Assembly (NCBI GenBank): GCA_904393835.1
Contig: CAJFNC010000007.1
Span: 29,192 to 93,191, forward strand
Direction: 5' to 3'
DNA from: an uncultured Ruminococcus sp.
Lineage (GTDB): Bacteria; Bacillota; Clostridia; Oscillospirales; Acutalibacteraceae
Length of the DNA: 64,000 bases
Below the pieces are notes generated by a model, which was not told the DNA's origin, ran no database searches, and saw only the letters and a list, made by a program, of their open reading frames with translations. Positions 1 through 9,343 of this stretch are shown here, piece after piece. Every line of letters starts with the position of its first letter. Within the stretch, counting starts at the first letter, position 1. The translations under genes and the position numbers were made by a program.

Positions 1-158
1 CTGTTTAAACCGGTTAAATTATTAATCAACCAGAATATGCAGAAAAATACCGCAAACGGAACCGCAAAAAGCAAATTTGTCAATATGAGTCTAGGAAAAT
101 TGTGAAAAAATCTATTAAAAAAGTTTACAAGCGCAACAGAATTTTTATCAGCAGCCAT
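1..158 (-). CDS. N-terminal part of a membrane protein (truncated by window edge)
   Basis: An open frame runs leftward from an ATG at 156-158 off the window edge. A good ribosome binding site (GGAGG, about 165-169) precedes it. The 52 visible residues start with a short polar stretch and then a long hydrophobic segment, so it is probably an integral membrane protein. The phrase FPRLILTNLL followed by a hydrophobic run recalls DUF624/YesL-like proteins, but too little is visible to assign a family. It lies 14 bp downstream of the SpoIIM-like gene and is probably co-transcribed with it. Confidence 0.6.
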   Translation of the reverse strand, partial: MAADKNSVALVNFFNRFFHNFPRLILTNLLFAVPFAVFFCIFWLINNLTGLN

Positions 159-172
159 TATAACCTCCGCAA

Positions 173-838
173 TTAAAAATTGAATGCACCTGCAAATAAA
201 GTCCATAAAACTGTATCAAGCACAGATGCACAGAATGTCATTATTAACGATGACATCAGACGTGAACAGTAATTCAGGGATATTTCTTTATTAGAAATAT
301 TATATACTCTTCCCAAAACAGTAAAAAACATACGTTTTGAATAGTCAAATGATGATTTTGCCATTGAAATTAAAGCAATACAAAAAATAAAAGTTCCGGG
401 CAACAACACCAACAAATAAAAGCCCACACCGAGCAGGGAATGAGTTACAAAGAGGAAACCCGCCGTAACTCCCGTACCAAAGCCTTTGACGAGAACTGCA
501 AAAGATGCAGCCGGTATTCCCCATGGCGCGAAACCAAACAGAAAAACCGAAAACAGAAAAATAAAATCTGATGCAAAGCAGGCACAGAAAGTACCGACCG
601 CACTTTGTGAAAGCCTTGCATCAAGATTAGTTGTAAATAGAAAATCAAGCGAATTTAGTGTTTCCTGTTTGCAATCATTTGCAAATATCGAGCCGAATAT
701 AAGTCCGACAAACAGCAAAAAGACAAAAAGTATTTTTACGCCGTATCGCTTCAATATGCAGCGTAAATCAGATACTTTAATGTGATTGGAAAATCCTTTA
801 TGCTCACGTTTTGTAAAAGAGAATACTAAACCTTTCAT
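173..838 (-). CDS. SpoIIM-like (stage II sporulation protein M family) membrane protein
   Basis: A 221-residue protein with a basic cytosolic N-terminus (residues 1-32) and about five hydrophobic segments: roughly 33-52, 82-105, 108-130, 132-158 and 196-218. Size, topology and the Gly-rich middle (KGFGTGV, near residue 119) fit the SpoIIM/DUF95 family. SpoIIM proper is part of the engulfment machinery with SpoIID and SpoIIP. It lies 71 bp downstream of proC on the same strand and just upstream of another membrane-protein gene. Assignment to SpoIIM is from overall pattern, so a different small membrane protein is possible. Confidence 0.5.
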   Translation of the reverse strand: MKGLVFSFTKREHKGFSNHIKVSDLRCILKRYGVKILFVFLLFVGLIFGSIFANDCKQETLNSLDFLFTTNLDARLSQSAVGTFCACFASDFIFLFSVFLFGFAPWGIPAASFAVLVKGFGTGVTAGFLFVTHSLLGVGFYLLVLLPGTFIFCIALISMAKSSFDYSKRMFFTVLGRVYNISNKEISLNYCSRLMSSLIMTFCASVLDTVLWTLFAGAFNF

Positions 839-909
839 TAAAAAACATTCCTTTCAATTTATGGTTGTCCCAATAAATCATATGCGGAATGTTTTTTATT
901 TATGAAATT

Positions 910-1710
910 TTATTTGCCGAGCTCCTCAGCACGCTTTGTGCACGCCTCCATGCCGTCCTGAATCGCTTCGTAGAAATTGTGTTCTCTGAGTTTATCAAGA
1001 GCCGCAATTGTTGTACCGCCCTTGGAGCTTACCTTTTCAATAAGAGTATCAACGCTGTCTCCGCTCTCTCTGATCATTGCGGCAGAACCTTCAAGAGTAG
1101 CGCATATAAGATTCATCGCCTTGTCATAATCAATGCCCTTGCTCTTAGCGTAATCAGCCATAGCCTTGGCAAACAAATAAATGTATGCGGGGCTGCTGCC
1201 GTTTACTGAAATAATTTCGTTCATATGGTCCTCTGTAATATATTCACAAACGCCGCTTCCGGAAAACATATTATATACAATTTCTTTATCTTCCTCAGAA
1301 ATATTGTCCGAGGGGCAGAGCGCAGACGCACCTTTTTTGAGCAAGAGAGGAGTATTGGGCATAACACGTACTACTGGGCATTTGCAGCCGAGACCGTTTT
1401 GTACATAGGCAATTGAAATCCCTGCAGCAATTGAAACAAATGTTTTTGTTTCATTAACAACAGGTTTAAGCTCTTCCAAAACCTCCGCATAATTTTGAGG
1501 TTTTACCGCAAGAACTGTAATATCGCTGAATTTAACAACATCTGCACCGGTTGGAAAGATATTTACGCCGTATTCGGACATAACATCGCACTTATTTTTA
1601 TCGAGGTCATACACATTGATAAAATCTGCTTTGCCGTCATTTTGTGCCATAAGGCCTTTGATAATTGCAGTCGCCATATTGCCTGCGCCGATAAAACCTA
1701 TTTTTTTCAT
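910..1710 (-). CDS. proC: Pyrroline-5-carboxylate reductase
   Basis: Catalyses the last step of proline synthesis, NAD(P)H-dependent reduction of 1-pyrroline-5-carboxylate, in the cytosol. The 266-residue length is normal for ProC. The N-terminus carries the Rossmann motif GxGNMA (residues 7-12), followed by the AVKPQ segment near 68-72. The C-terminal dimerisation domain has the family signature SPAYIY (about 172-177) and the stretch SSKGGTT near 228-234. An ATG start at 1710 begins directly with the beta strand of the Rossmann fold. No other proline genes are visible nearby. Confidence 0.95.
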   Translation of the reverse strand: MKKIGFIGAGNMATAIIKGLMAQNDGKADFINVYDLDKNKCDVMSEYGVNIFPTGADVVKFSDITVLAVKPQNYAEVLEELKPVVNETKTFVSIAAGISIAYVQNGLGCKCPVVRVMPNTPLLLKKGASALCPSDNISEEDKEIVYNMFSGSGVCEYITEDHMNEIISVNGSSPAYIYLFAKAMADYAKSKGIDYDKAMNLICATLEGSAAMIRESGDSVDTLIEKVSSKGGTTIAALDKLREHNFYEAIQDGMEACTKRAEELGK

Positions 1711-1741
1711 TACAAAACCTTCTCTTCTATAAAAAATAATT

Positions 1742-4255
1742 TTAATTAATGCCGAATTTACTGTTTACTTTACATGTAAAATCAAAGCCTTTTTTATTAT
1801 ACTGACCATTTCGCACATAGTCACCGTAGAAAAATACTTCCGCCTCATCAATACGTCTGTACAAAAGTCCCCAATAGCATGACCCTGCCGCATGGTGATA
1901 CTGCAAAAACGCATCCAAGTAATCCTGCTTGTCCACATAGTCAAGGTCGCGCTGAGCGCCTGAAACCGATGCATAAATGCTGTAAATATAACCTACTTTG
2001 CCGTTTGAAAGACGGATTTTATACCATTTGGCATTTGTCAACTTACCGTCAACAAAAGTGAATTTTGTGTTTATATCCATATTGGTAACTACCGAGTAAC
2101 TTATACCCGGGCCGCTTCTTAAATTTACATAAGTTGCGTTTACATATCCGCCGGCGCCTGCTTGTATCTTGCCGCCCTTGCCTGCATATGCGTTTAACAG
2201 TACCGACTGGAGCTCTGAATCGTTATAAATCGCACTTGCGCCTACATTATAAGCGAATGAAACAAGCGCGTCAAACTGGCGCTGGTTACATTCAATTTTA
2301 TTATCTAATAAGAAAGCGTTTGTTCTTGTTGTATAACCGCCCTTATTTACTGTTTGGCAAAGATAAGCATATGCTTCATTCTTTGTAATATTATTGTAAA
2401 ACTGTTCGTTAGTTGTTACAACTTTACCGTAACCGAGAGTCGGGTCAGACGTTATACTGTCAGCGGTTACTTTGGACAGATAGCCTTCATAATTAGCAAT
2501 AAGATTAATTACATCTTCACTTGCGCGACGTTCAGTGCATACAGTAGAATTGTAGTCGGTTGAAGTTGTTACAAATACTTCTCCCTCACCTGCACCTGAT
2601 GTCGTTAAAAATTCGTTAGAAGTCTTGTATTTTGCATAGGCTTTTACTGTCCACTTACCTGACTTGGAAAGCTTTTTAGATCCGCTCCAAATATATGTGC
2701 TGCCGTCTTTTACTTTTTTATCTGCATTTACCGTGTATGAAGTTGAGCCGTTTGAAACAACAAATCTTACGGCTACTCTGTCTGTGTCGGTAATCGCCTT
2801 GAAAGTAACGGTTGAGTTGAGCGGAGCAGAGTTCGGCGTTGCGTATGTAAATCTGATATTGTCTCTTCCGATAACAGAAATAAGACAGGTGGCTGCGCCG
2901 CTTGATGTATATGCGGTAATAGTTGCATAACCGTTTCCTTTTGTATCAACAATACCGTTGTTTACGACTGCAACGCTTGTATTTGAAGACTTCCATTTTA
3001 CTCCGCTCGTTGTGGAACGAAGCAGAACAGATTTTCCTCTTCTCATATTTGAAATAGAAGTTTTTGAAATATTTACACTTTTGCCCGATTTAACGGTAAT
3101 TTTACACGTATCGGAATTTGAACCGACAGCAGCCTTAATTGTTACTGTACCGCTTTTTTTTGCAGTTACTACGCCGTTTGAATCAACAGTTGCGACCGAA
3201 GTGTTTGAGCTGCTCCATTTAATTGTTGATGATGATTTCGCCTGAACGGCATATTTGTTTCCGACATAGATAGTCTCGCTTGAATCGGGAATAGTTACAG
3301 TTGAACCCGACGACGGCTTTGTATCGGTATTTTGATTATTGCTGCTACTATTATCCTTTGACGCATAATCTTTGAAAATATAACCTGTTTTGCCGTTTGT
3401 AAGCTCAATTTTATACCAGCTCGAATTGTACAAAGAATTGCTCAAAAACGTAAATTTGGTATTAACTCGCATACACGTAACAACTGCATAGTTTGTACCT
3501 GCACCTTTTCTGAGGTTTACATAGTCCTCATTTACATATCCGCTTGTTTTGCTGTCGGATGACGCTGTACTGTTATTATTACTCGATGTTGTTTTTGATG
3601 TAATCGTAACATATTGTTTTGAAACGTAACCTATTTTTGAATTTGAATCAAGCTTGATTTTATACCAACCTGAATTATAGAGGTTGCTGCTTGCAAAAGA
3701 AAACTTTGTGTTTTTACGCATACAGGTAATTACAGAATAATTTGTACCTGCACCGCTTCTGAGATTAACATAATCCGCATTTATATAGCCGTTTTTAAGT
3801 ACGGTAGTTGTTGTACCTGTGGAAGTGCTATTTTCAAGAGCGGCATAATCTTTGTGAATATAGCCTGTTTTAGAGTTTGATGTGAGTTTAATTTTATACC
3901 AAACAGAATTGTAAAGCTTGCCGTCAACATATGTAAATTTAGTGTTTTTTCTCATGCAGGTGATAACTGCATAATTTGTACCTGCATTCTTTCTTAGATT
4001 TACATAATCGCCGCTTACATAGCCCTTGGCTCCTTTTGCGGGAGCCGCAGAAACCGCACTTGAAAGCTCTGCACCTACTGAAGCCGCAAAGTCGGTTTTA
4101 AGTGAATTTATATTGGATTGTTGTGCAGAAGTCGCATTGTCTTCGGCTTTTGCGGCGGAAAAAATATTAGCCGATAACGCCACAAATGATACTGAACCGA
4201 CTATGAGCACAGCTAAAATTATACACACTATTCTGACAACAAATTTCTGTTTCAT
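1742..4255 (-). CDS. Secreted modular lysozyme: SH3b repeats, Ig-like Big_2 domains and GH24 endolysin domain
   Basis: An 837-residue exported protein. Residues 1-37 form a signal peptide with a long hydrophobic core. Three SH3b domains follow, each opening with YVNLR near residues 82, 160 and 243, joined by Ser/Thr/Asn linkers. Two Ig-like Big_2 domains (about 330-460) share the phrase SSNTSVA. A GH24-type lysozyme domain spans about 575-690, with a candidate catalytic Glu near 590 in NYEGY, then TLGYGK and an FAYNVG segment. A fourth SH3b domain (about 710-765) and an aromatic-rich C-terminal tail end the protein. GH24 is best known from phage endolysins, but signal peptide, wall-binding repeats and Ig-like spacers suggest a chromosomal wall hydrolase or secreted bacteriolysin. 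The start is supported by an AAAGGTGA ribosome binding site. Confidence 0.85.
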   Translation of the reverse strand: MKQKFVVRIVCIILAVLIVGSVSFVALSANIFSAAKAEDNATSAQQSNINSLKTDFAASVGAELSSAVSAAPAKGAKGYVSGDYVNLRKNAGTNYAVITCMRKNTKFTYVDGKLYNSVWYKIKLTSNSKTGYIHKDYAALENSTSTGTTTTVLKNGYINADYVNLRSGAGTNYSVITCMRKNTKFSFASSNLYNSGWYKIKLDSNSKIGYVSKQYVTITSKTTSSNNNSTASSDSKTSGYVNEDYVNLRKGAGTNYAVVTCMRVNTKFTFLSNSLYNSSWYKIELTNGKTGYIFKDYASKDNSSSNNQNTDTKPSSGSTVTIPDSSETIYVGNKYAVQAKSSSTIKWSSSNTSVATVDSNGVVTAKKSGTVTIKAAVGSNSDTCKITVKSGKSVNISKTSISNMRRGKSVLLRSTTSGVKWKSSNTSVAVVNNGIVDTKGNGYATITAYTSSGAATCLISVIGRDNIRFTYATPNSAPLNSTVTFKAITDTDRVAVRFVVSNGSTSYTVNADKKVKDGSTYIWSGSKKLSKSGKWTVKAYAKYKTSNEFLTTSGAGEGEVFVTTSTDYNSTVCTERRASEDVINLIANYEGYLSKVTADSITSDPTLGYGKVVTTNEQFYNNITKNEAYAYLCQTVNKGGYTTRTNAFLLDNKIECNQRQFDALVSFAYNVGASAIYNDSELQSVLLNAYAGKGGKIQAGAGGYVNATYVNLRSGPGISYSVVTNMDINTKFTFVDGKLTNAKWYKIRLSNGKVGYIYSIYASVSGAQRDLDYVDKQDYLDAFLQYHHAAGSCYWGLLYRRIDEAEVFFYGDYVRNGQYNKKGFDFTCKVNSKFGIN

Positions 4256-4380
4256 ATAATCACCTTTAACTCAATCTTATAATTTCACGCACTTAATATT
4301 TTAATTCTCAGACAGAATATTACATTCTTTTAACCATTATATCATACATCCGATAGAATTTCAAATATATTGTTGAAAAA

Positions 4381-4923
4381 TTATTTAAAAAGTTTAATTC
4401 TGAGTTTTGTAACATACTGAAAAACGAAAACTGTTACTGCGTAGTCGTAAAGCAAAAAGAAAATATTTCCGGCTGCTAAAAATACGAGCGGTACATAAAC
4501 ACCGAAGATATTAAATTCATCGGCAGGAATAGACAGCACAAATATTGCTATGAAAAACGACGCAATTGCCGCTGCATTGAACACGGCAAACTTTAAAATA
4601 TACTGAATCCATTTTTTATGCAAGCGTCTTTCATTTACATTTTTTAAGACAGGATAATAACCAAACAATGCTATAAAATACAGAACTGCTTCTTTATCAC
4701 CGGAAAGAAACGCCGACAGTATCGCAACTACGGCAAAAACTCCTATTCCCCACTTACAACCATATTCGGCGACTACAAAGGAAATTAAAATACCGGCAAA
4801 GCAAGGAAAAGCGTACGTTCCGATAGAAATAAGTGAAGTAAGCATCATTATAACCAACCCGAGAGCAGAAATTACCCCGCAATAGGCAATCCTAAAGGTT
4901 GGACTTTTTACAATATTCTTCAT
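4381..4923 (-). CDS. Small multi-spanning membrane protein, ECF S-component-like
   Basis: A 180-residue hydrophobic protein with five or six predicted spans (about 15-35, 37-52, 55-75, 78-92, 110-135 and 145-168) and a basic C-terminus. The N-terminal pattern of AYCGVISALGLVIMML followed by a short Gly/Pro/Phe loop resembles substrate-binding S components of energy-coupling-factor vitamin transporters. No EcfT or EcfA genes are adjacent, so the substrate is unknown. Its ATG lies one base after the stop of the DnaJ-domain gene, so translation is probably coupled. A generic membrane protein is the alternative. Confidence 0.5.
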   Translation of the reverse strand: MKNIVKSPTFRIAYCGVISALGLVIMMLTSLISIGTYAFPCFAGILISFVVAEYGCKWGIGVFAVVAILSAFLSGDKEAVLYFIALFGYYPVLKNVNERRLHKKWIQYILKFAVFNAAAIASFFIAIFVLSIPADEFNIFGVYVPLVFLAAGNIFFLLYDYAVTVFVFQYVTKLRIKLFK

Positions 4924-4924
4924 A

Positions 4925-5539
4925 TTAACAACCTGCGTTGCAGCAGTCGCACAAACAGTCTGCGCATATCATTGCCGTACAAACATCACAGCAGGTACAT
5001 CCTGTTTGATTTTGCATATTAGGCTGATTATATCCGCCGTAATTGTAGGTGCGCTGGCTTTGCATATTGTTCATCGCAGCTCTATATTCACTGTTATTCG
5101 GATCCATATTGCAAGCTGTTGTAAAATTGCTGAACGCCTGTTCACTCCAGCCTCTCCTGTACGCACACATACCTTTGAGATAATACCACTCTGCGGTTCG
5201 GCTGCCCATAGGTGTTGAATCGAGGAGTTGTTCTGCCTGGTCAATCATATTGCGTTGAATATATATTCTTACGCTGTAGAACTGTGAGCTTGAGTTTGTA
5301 TCTGAGCCGTATGAACTGTTATTTGCCGTTGAACCGGTTCCTTTGCCCTTTTGACGCATTTGATTTATTGTGTCGTAAGCTTCATTGATTTCCTTCATCT
5401 TTTGTTCCGCAACATCAGCAAGCGGGCTGTCAGTATAGTTGTCGGGATGATATTTTTTTGCAAGCTTTCTGTACGCCGCTTTAATTTCCTCATCTGTTGC
5501 ATTTTCTGATACACCTAATACTTCGTATGGGTTATTCAT
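4925..5539 (-). CDS. DnaJ-domain protein with TPR-like region and Cys-rich C-terminus
   Basis: The first 65 residues are a J domain with the HPD tripeptide (YHPDN, about residues 31-35), the motif that stimulates DnaK ATPase. A Ser/Asn/Gly linker follows. Residues about 100-165 read like two TPR-type helical repeats ([13 protein letters not shown] and [13 protein letters not shown]). The last 25 residues hold many cysteines in CxCC, CxxC and CDCC arrangements, suggesting metal binding or a redox role. The ribosome binding site is GGAGG with an ATG start. It overlaps the DUF5685 gene by 8 bp, so the two are translationally coupled. It is not full-length DnaJ: the G/F, zinc-finger and CTD regions are absent. 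Confidence 0.85.
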   Translation of the reverse strand: MNNPYEVLGVSENATDEEIKAAYRKLAKKYHPDNYTDSPLADVAEQKMKEINEAYDTINQMRQKGKGTGSTANNSSYGSDTNSSSQFYSVRIYIQRNMIDQAEQLLDSTPMGSRTAEWYYLKGMCAYRRGWSEQAFSNFTTACNMDPNNSEYRAAMNNMQSQRTYNYGGYNQPNMQNQTGCTCCDVCTAMICADCLCDCCNAGC

Positions 5540-6386
5540 TATTACCTCCGTAAATTTTTTCTGTAACTTTATTTTGAACCGACGGAAAGCCGAGTAAAAT
5601 CATATTATCAAGTATTCCTTTAAAATCCTTTATATCAATTAAATTATAAGCCTCATATGCGCGTGCAAGCGACTGATTAAGAACTGCCGTTATATAGTTT
5701 ACATCAGGCTTGTCTCCGCTTTTTAAAAAAGGGTTAAAGTTATTATTCTCCATATCCTTTTGTATATCGTCAGCAGCGTCAATTAAATATACCCATCTTC
5801 CGATATGGTAACCAAATTCGTAAAACACACGCTTGTCCGTATCATTTTGGGCTTCAAGTGAAAATATATTCGCCAAAAGATAGGCCGTAGGGTGTGCCGC
5901 CTTATCAACGGAACAGTCAGAATCATTTTCCGCATCAGCCTGCATTTCCATCATTTCTGAGGCATATCTGTCGATTTTCGGAAATTTTCGTGCCGCTTTT
6001 TTATGCCAATGTGAGAAAAACGGAATTACCATACGCAAAAGAAATCTTTTGAAAAATCCGTCATCTTTTAAATCATCTTTTAATTTGTAGTATGCGGAAA
6101 TTATCCAGAATGCCGACGCCTTGCTGTAACTGTCTGAGCTGCAATCTGCAAACTTACATTTTTTAAGCGGATTACACGTACACCTGCCGTCACTGAAGCC
6201 CGTGCAGGAACGTTTGACTGACATAATAAGCATCGCGTAAAAGGTACAGTCATAGCTCAAGCCGAAACGTGTCAAAAAGGAATATTCTTTTCCTATTTGC
6301 TTGCACAAACCGCAATACACTGCTTTATATGCGTCAAACTCACGCACAAGCAACTCGCTTTTTTGTATCTGTAAATAACCAAACAC
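5532..6386 (-). CDS. DUF5685 family protein
   Basis: A 284-residue, mostly helical soluble protein that opens with MFGYL and contains the early CGLCK motif (near residues 26-30), a signature I associate with DUF5685. A second Cys cluster ([17 protein letters not shown], about 61-77) looks metal-binding. A conserved-looking [14 protein letters not shown] segment lies near residues 194-207. Its biochemical role is unknown. The start is GTG at 6384-6386 behind a GGGGC ribosome binding site. It is the first gene of a probable operon running through the DnaJ-like and membrane-protein genes, with its own promoter at 6421-6449. Confidence 0.75.
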   Translation of the reverse strand: MFGYLQIQKSELLVREFDAYKAVYCGLCKQIGKEYSFLTRFGLSYDCTFYAMLIMSVKRSCTGFSDGRCTCNPLKKCKFADCSSDSYSKASAFWIISAYYKLKDDLKDDGFFKRFLLRMVIPFFSHWHKKAARKFPKIDRYASEMMEMQADAENDSDCSVDKAAHPTAYLLANIFSLEAQNDTDKRVFYEFGYHIGRWVYLIDAADDIQKDMENNNFNPFLKSGDKPDVNYITAVLNQSLARAYEAYNLIDIKDFKGILDNMILLGFPSVQNKVTEKIYGGNNE

Positions 6387-6420
6387 AAGACTGCCCCTTA
6401 TGTATAAAATCTCATTTTAT

Positions 6421-6449
6421 AATATACTATAATTCCGTCATAATTGCAA
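6421..6449 (-). promoter_or_regulatory. Predicted sigma-A promoter for the DUF5685/DnaJ operon
   Basis: On the minus strand TTGCAA (6444-6449) and TATATT (6421-6426) are separated by 17 bp. The start codon of the DUF5685 gene lies about 35 bp downstream. Confidence 0.6.
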
Positions 6450-6535
6450 CATAAATTCGATTATATTTTTATTTTAAGCTTTGACTTTATACAAAATGAA
6501 ATAAATTAATTATATCATCTTATGTTCGTTCGGGC

Positions 6536-6564
6536 TTGAAAAAAACATATATTTATTTTATAAT
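6536..6564 (+). promoter_or_regulatory. Predicted sigma-A promoter for the HAD phosphatase gene
   Basis: TTGAAA (6536-6541) and TATAAT (6559-6564) are separated by exactly 17 bp and lie 31 bp before the ATG at 6596. Confidence 0.65.
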
Positions 6565-6595
6565 TAAATAAAATTTCCCCGAAACGAGTTAAATT

Positions 6596-7156
6596 ATGAA
6601 CGCTTATGACTTTGATAAAACAATATATGATGGTGACTCAACTGCCGACTTTTACTTTTTTTGCCTGAAAAGGCACAAAAAAATTATCTGCTGTTTTCCC
6701 TCTTTAATTATCGCCGCTGTAAAATTCTTTGTGCTTAAAAAAATCAGCAAAACTCAATTTAAGCAAACTATGTACAGATTTCTGAATTACTGCGATATTG
6801 AAAATGACTTAGAAGAATTTTGGAACAAAGCAAAGTATAAAATCAAAGGCTTTTACAAAAAGCAAAAAAAAGACGATGATGTTATTATTTCAGCCTCTCC
6901 CGAGTTTTTGCTTAAACCCATATGTGATGAATTGAGTATAAAGCGCCTGATAGCCTCAAAGGTGGATATGAAAACGGGAATTTATGACGGTTTAAACTGT
7001 CACGGTAAAGAAAAAGTCAGAAGATTCCGTGAATTTTTCGGAAACGCAAAGGTAGATAAATTTTATTCAGACAGTAAAAGTGACACACCCATGGCTGAAA
7101 TTGCCGAGCACGCTTATCTTGTTAATAAAGAAAAAATTACAGAATGGATATTTTAA
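6596..7156 (+). CDS. HAD superfamily (class IB, phosphoserine-phosphatase-like) hydrolase
   Basis: A 186-residue cytosolic phosphohydrolase. Motif I is DFDKT (residues 6-10), with Asp6 the predicted nucleophile and Asp8 the general acid. Motif II is the Ser in SASPEF near residue 101. Motif III/IV is YSDSKSDTPM near 160, the acidic Mg2+ site. The helical cap between about 20 and 85 is typical of HAD-IB enzymes acting on small phosphomonoesters. The substrate cannot be read from sequence. The gene stands alone on the plus strand, with its own promoter and an intrinsic terminator. Confidence 0.85.
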   Translation: MNAYDFDKTIYDGDSTADFYFFCLKRHKKIICCFPSLIIAAVKFFVLKKISKTQFKQTMYRFLNYCDIENDLEEFWNKAKYKIKGFYKKQKKDDDVIISASPEFLLKPICDELSIKRLIASKVDMKTGIYDGLNCHGKEKVRRFREFFGNAKVDKFYSDSKSDTPMAEIAEHAYLVNKEKITEWIF

Positions 7157-7162
7157 AAGTCG

Positions 7163-7194
7163 CGGCACTCTCAAAAGCTGAGAGTGCCGTTTTT
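7163..7194 (+). terminator. Intrinsic terminator after the HAD gene
   Basis: A 10-bp perfect stem, CGGCACTCTC (7163-7172) with GAGAGTGCCG (7180-7189), is followed by TTTTT. Confidence 0.85.
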
Positions 7195-7207
7195 GGCTGT
7201 GATATAT

Positions 7208-8050
7208 TTAGTCATCATCATCTTTTTCACAGCAATCGTCATACGGTTTGGGACCTCTGTCACAATTTTCTGCCTTTGGCGGGAAGAAAGAATCCGTAGG
7301 AAATTCAATTTTACTGAATACTTTGCACGGGTCATCGGTTCTTGATGTACATTCCTTGCGCGGAATGCAGAAATCATATGACGGTATCATAATTTGTACG
7401 CGTCTTTGAAGCTGAGTAATTGTAAATATACCGATAGTGGCTACCGCCTGAACCGATGTAGGACTTACAAGCGGTGAACAGAAATATTTGGTAACACATT
7501 CCGGAACAGCTGTACACGGCAACGTCATACAACCGTTGAAAGATCTAAGCTTTGCAGACAATGCCATCGGGTCTGATATCTGGACTGTTGCCTTAGGTAA
7601 ACAATTTGAGCTTGAGCAGGCACACTCATTGTCATCTGTATCACATAATACAGGCTCATCGCTTGAGAACGTCTTTACGCAGCCGTCACTGCCGTATAAA
7701 ACAGCTCTTTTGCCGTAAACCGCAAGACCGTTTACTGTAGTTGGGATTGAGCTTGATTTAGTGTAAACATCACAGCTTACTGCAAAATAAAAGGTCATAT
7801 CAACCGAGTAAAATCCATGATGAAATGCCACAGGCTCTACACTTACGGCTGTGGTAATAACATTTGCTCTGTTTATTCTGATTGAACAGGCATTCTCTAT
7901 GGTTGCCTGATCATCTTTAGTAAACATAAGCGGTAAATCTCTTAAACAATCCTTGGCGCCGCAGCTGTCATAGATACGCGAAGCGTCTATACAAACTGCG
8001 TCACAATCTGTGTCGTGAGCTTTTGTGTTTTCAAAAGTTACTTCCGACAT
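7208..8050 (-). CDS. Cys-rich Clostridial protein of unknown function
   Basis: A 280-residue protein without signal peptide or membrane span and with many cysteines. The phrase RIYDSCGAKDCLRDLP near residue 25 is, as I recall, typical of an uncharacterised Clostridial family. A second Cys cluster lies near 150, and an acidic tail ends the protein (PYDDCCEKDDDD). The middle is beta-strand-like. The start is set at MSEV because GGAGGTT (8057-8063) lies 6 bp before it, and an ATG five codons upstream falls inside that ribosome binding site. It is a single-gene unit. A spore-coat or disulfide-crosslinked surface role is possible but unproven. Confidence 0.7.
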   Translation of the reverse strand: MSEVTFENTKAHDTDCDAVCIDASRIYDSCGAKDCLRDLPLMFTKDDQATIENACSIRINRANVITTAVSVEPVAFHHGFYSVDMTFYFAVSCDVYTKSSSIPTTVNGLAVYGKRAVLYGSDGCVKTFSSDEPVLCDTDDNECACSSSNCLPKATVQISDPMALSAKLRSFNGCMTLPCTAVPECVTKYFCSPLVSPTSVQAVATIGIFTITQLQRRVQIMIPSYDFCIPRKECTSRTDDPCKVFSKIEFPTDSFFPPKAENCDRGPKPYDDCCEKDDDD

Positions 8051-8146
8051 AAAAATAACCTCCATAATTGTATTTAACAGGCTTTTTACGGCACTGTAAC
8101 AATACCATTTTATGGAGGTTTTTTAATTTAGTTACTTATATATTAC

Positions 8147-9331
8147 TCAGGCTTGATATTTTTTCAGATATTTTTTTAATAAGCTGTAAATATATACCGG
8201 TTCGGAATTTTTATCATTCGTAAAAGAAATAAATATTTCCGACTTATCCTTTTTATAATTGAGAACGGTTGAGTAGCTTCCATACACGCCGTACTGACAA
8301 ACCTTGATGCCCGAAACATAGAAACCTAATGCGTAATTATTTTTATAAGGTGTAAACATTAAATCTATTGACTCTTTACTGACTATCTCTTCACCCAAAA
8401 AAGCGTCAATCCACTTGAGAATGTCCGATACGCTTGAAATCATTCCGAGTGACGAATACCCTACGCCGTTATACAACAATTTTTCCTCAGCATCATTTAA
8501 ACCGATGCTTACTGCAATTTTATCGTCAAAAACAAAATTGGTAGAACCCATCGCTACAGGATTGAAAATGTTTTGTTTCATAAACTTTTCGTAAGATATG
8601 CCGCTGACTTTTTCAATAATATCGCCGAGTAAGTAGTAATTGCTGTCGGAATAATAAAACTCGGTATCAGGAGATGCTTGTAAATCCTGATTTAATATCC
8701 AATCAAGAATAACCTTTTTATTTTGCTTTGAGGTATTTTTTTCGGATATTTTATCTTCAAGTTCAGAGCAAAGATAAATATTCGTATCGCTGGTATTGTA
8801 TCGCACTACATAATTTTTCAAACCGGCTGTCATATTAAGCAAATTTCTTACAGTAATTTTATAAGCGTATTTATATGACGGATAAAACTTTGTAAGGTCG
8901 TCGCTTAGTGAAAGCTTTCCCTGTTCACACAACATCATAATTGCTGCGGAAGTAAACTGCTTAGTAATTGACCCTGTAAAATATCTTGTATTGACAGAAT
9001 TACTTTTGTGCTCTGTAATATTCTCCATACCCGAGGTATTAAAATATTCAAAGTCGTTTCCGATTTTATAATACGTAGTTCCGTTATATTTTTTGTCTGA
9101 TATAATTTTATCAAAATCTGAAGTTATTGTGTTTGTTTTCTGCTTTATAAGGACATATGAGTATTTATCGTCAACAACGTTACCGTTTGTTGATATGGAA
9201 ACTTTTTTATCAGGCGATGTAGTTTCCGTGCTGCTCGAAACATCTGACGTTTTAACAGCGCACGAGCTTGCAGAAAAAACTACGATGACCGATAATAAAA
9301 CACTTATCGAAATTTTAAATGATTTAACCAA
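8147..9331 (-). CDS. Lipoprotein with serine beta-lactamase-like (class C / DD-peptidase) fold
   Basis: A 394-residue protein with a lipoprotein signal (SASSC near residues 20-24), so it is membrane-tethered outside the cell. The catalytic SxxK is SITK (about 121-124) and the YxN motif is YSDSNY near 228. The neighbourhood KFYPSYKYAYKITVRNLL matches the Pfam beta-lactamase family of serine hydrolases, which includes esterases and peptidases as well as lactamases. The start is TTG, nine bases after a GGAG ribosome binding site. It begins 12 bp after pcrA, so it is likely co-transcribed. The true substrate is unknown. Confidence 0.85.
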   Translation of the reverse strand: MVKSFKISISVLLSVIVVFSASSCAVKTSDVSSSTETTSPDKKVSISTNGNVVDDKYSYVLIKQKTNTITSDFDKIISDKKYNGTTYYKIGNDFEYFNTSGMENITEHKSNSVNTRYFTGSITKQFTSAAIMMLCEQGKLSLSDDLTKFYPSYKYAYKITVRNLLNMTAGLKNYVVRYNTSDTNIYLCSELEDKISEKNTSKQNKKVILDWILNQDLQASPDTEFYYSDSNYYLLGDIIEKVSGISYEKFMKQNIFNPVAMGSTNFVFDDKIAVSIGLNDAEEKLLYNGVGYSSLGMISSVSDILKWIDAFLGEEIVSKESIDLMFTPYKNNYALGFYVSGIKVCQYGVYGSYSTVLNYKKDKSEIFISFTNDKNSEPVYIYSLLKKYLKKYQA

Positions 9332-9343
9332 AATAAATCACTC

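Noticed and set aside
486..785. Plus-strand open frames opposite the SpoIIM-like and many other genes
   Set aside because: They are shadows of real minus-strand genes; they lack ribosome binding sites and recognisable domains.
1742..4255. Remnant prophage because of the GH24 domain
   Set aside because: No other phage gene, holin or attachment site is visible, and the protein has its own signal peptide.
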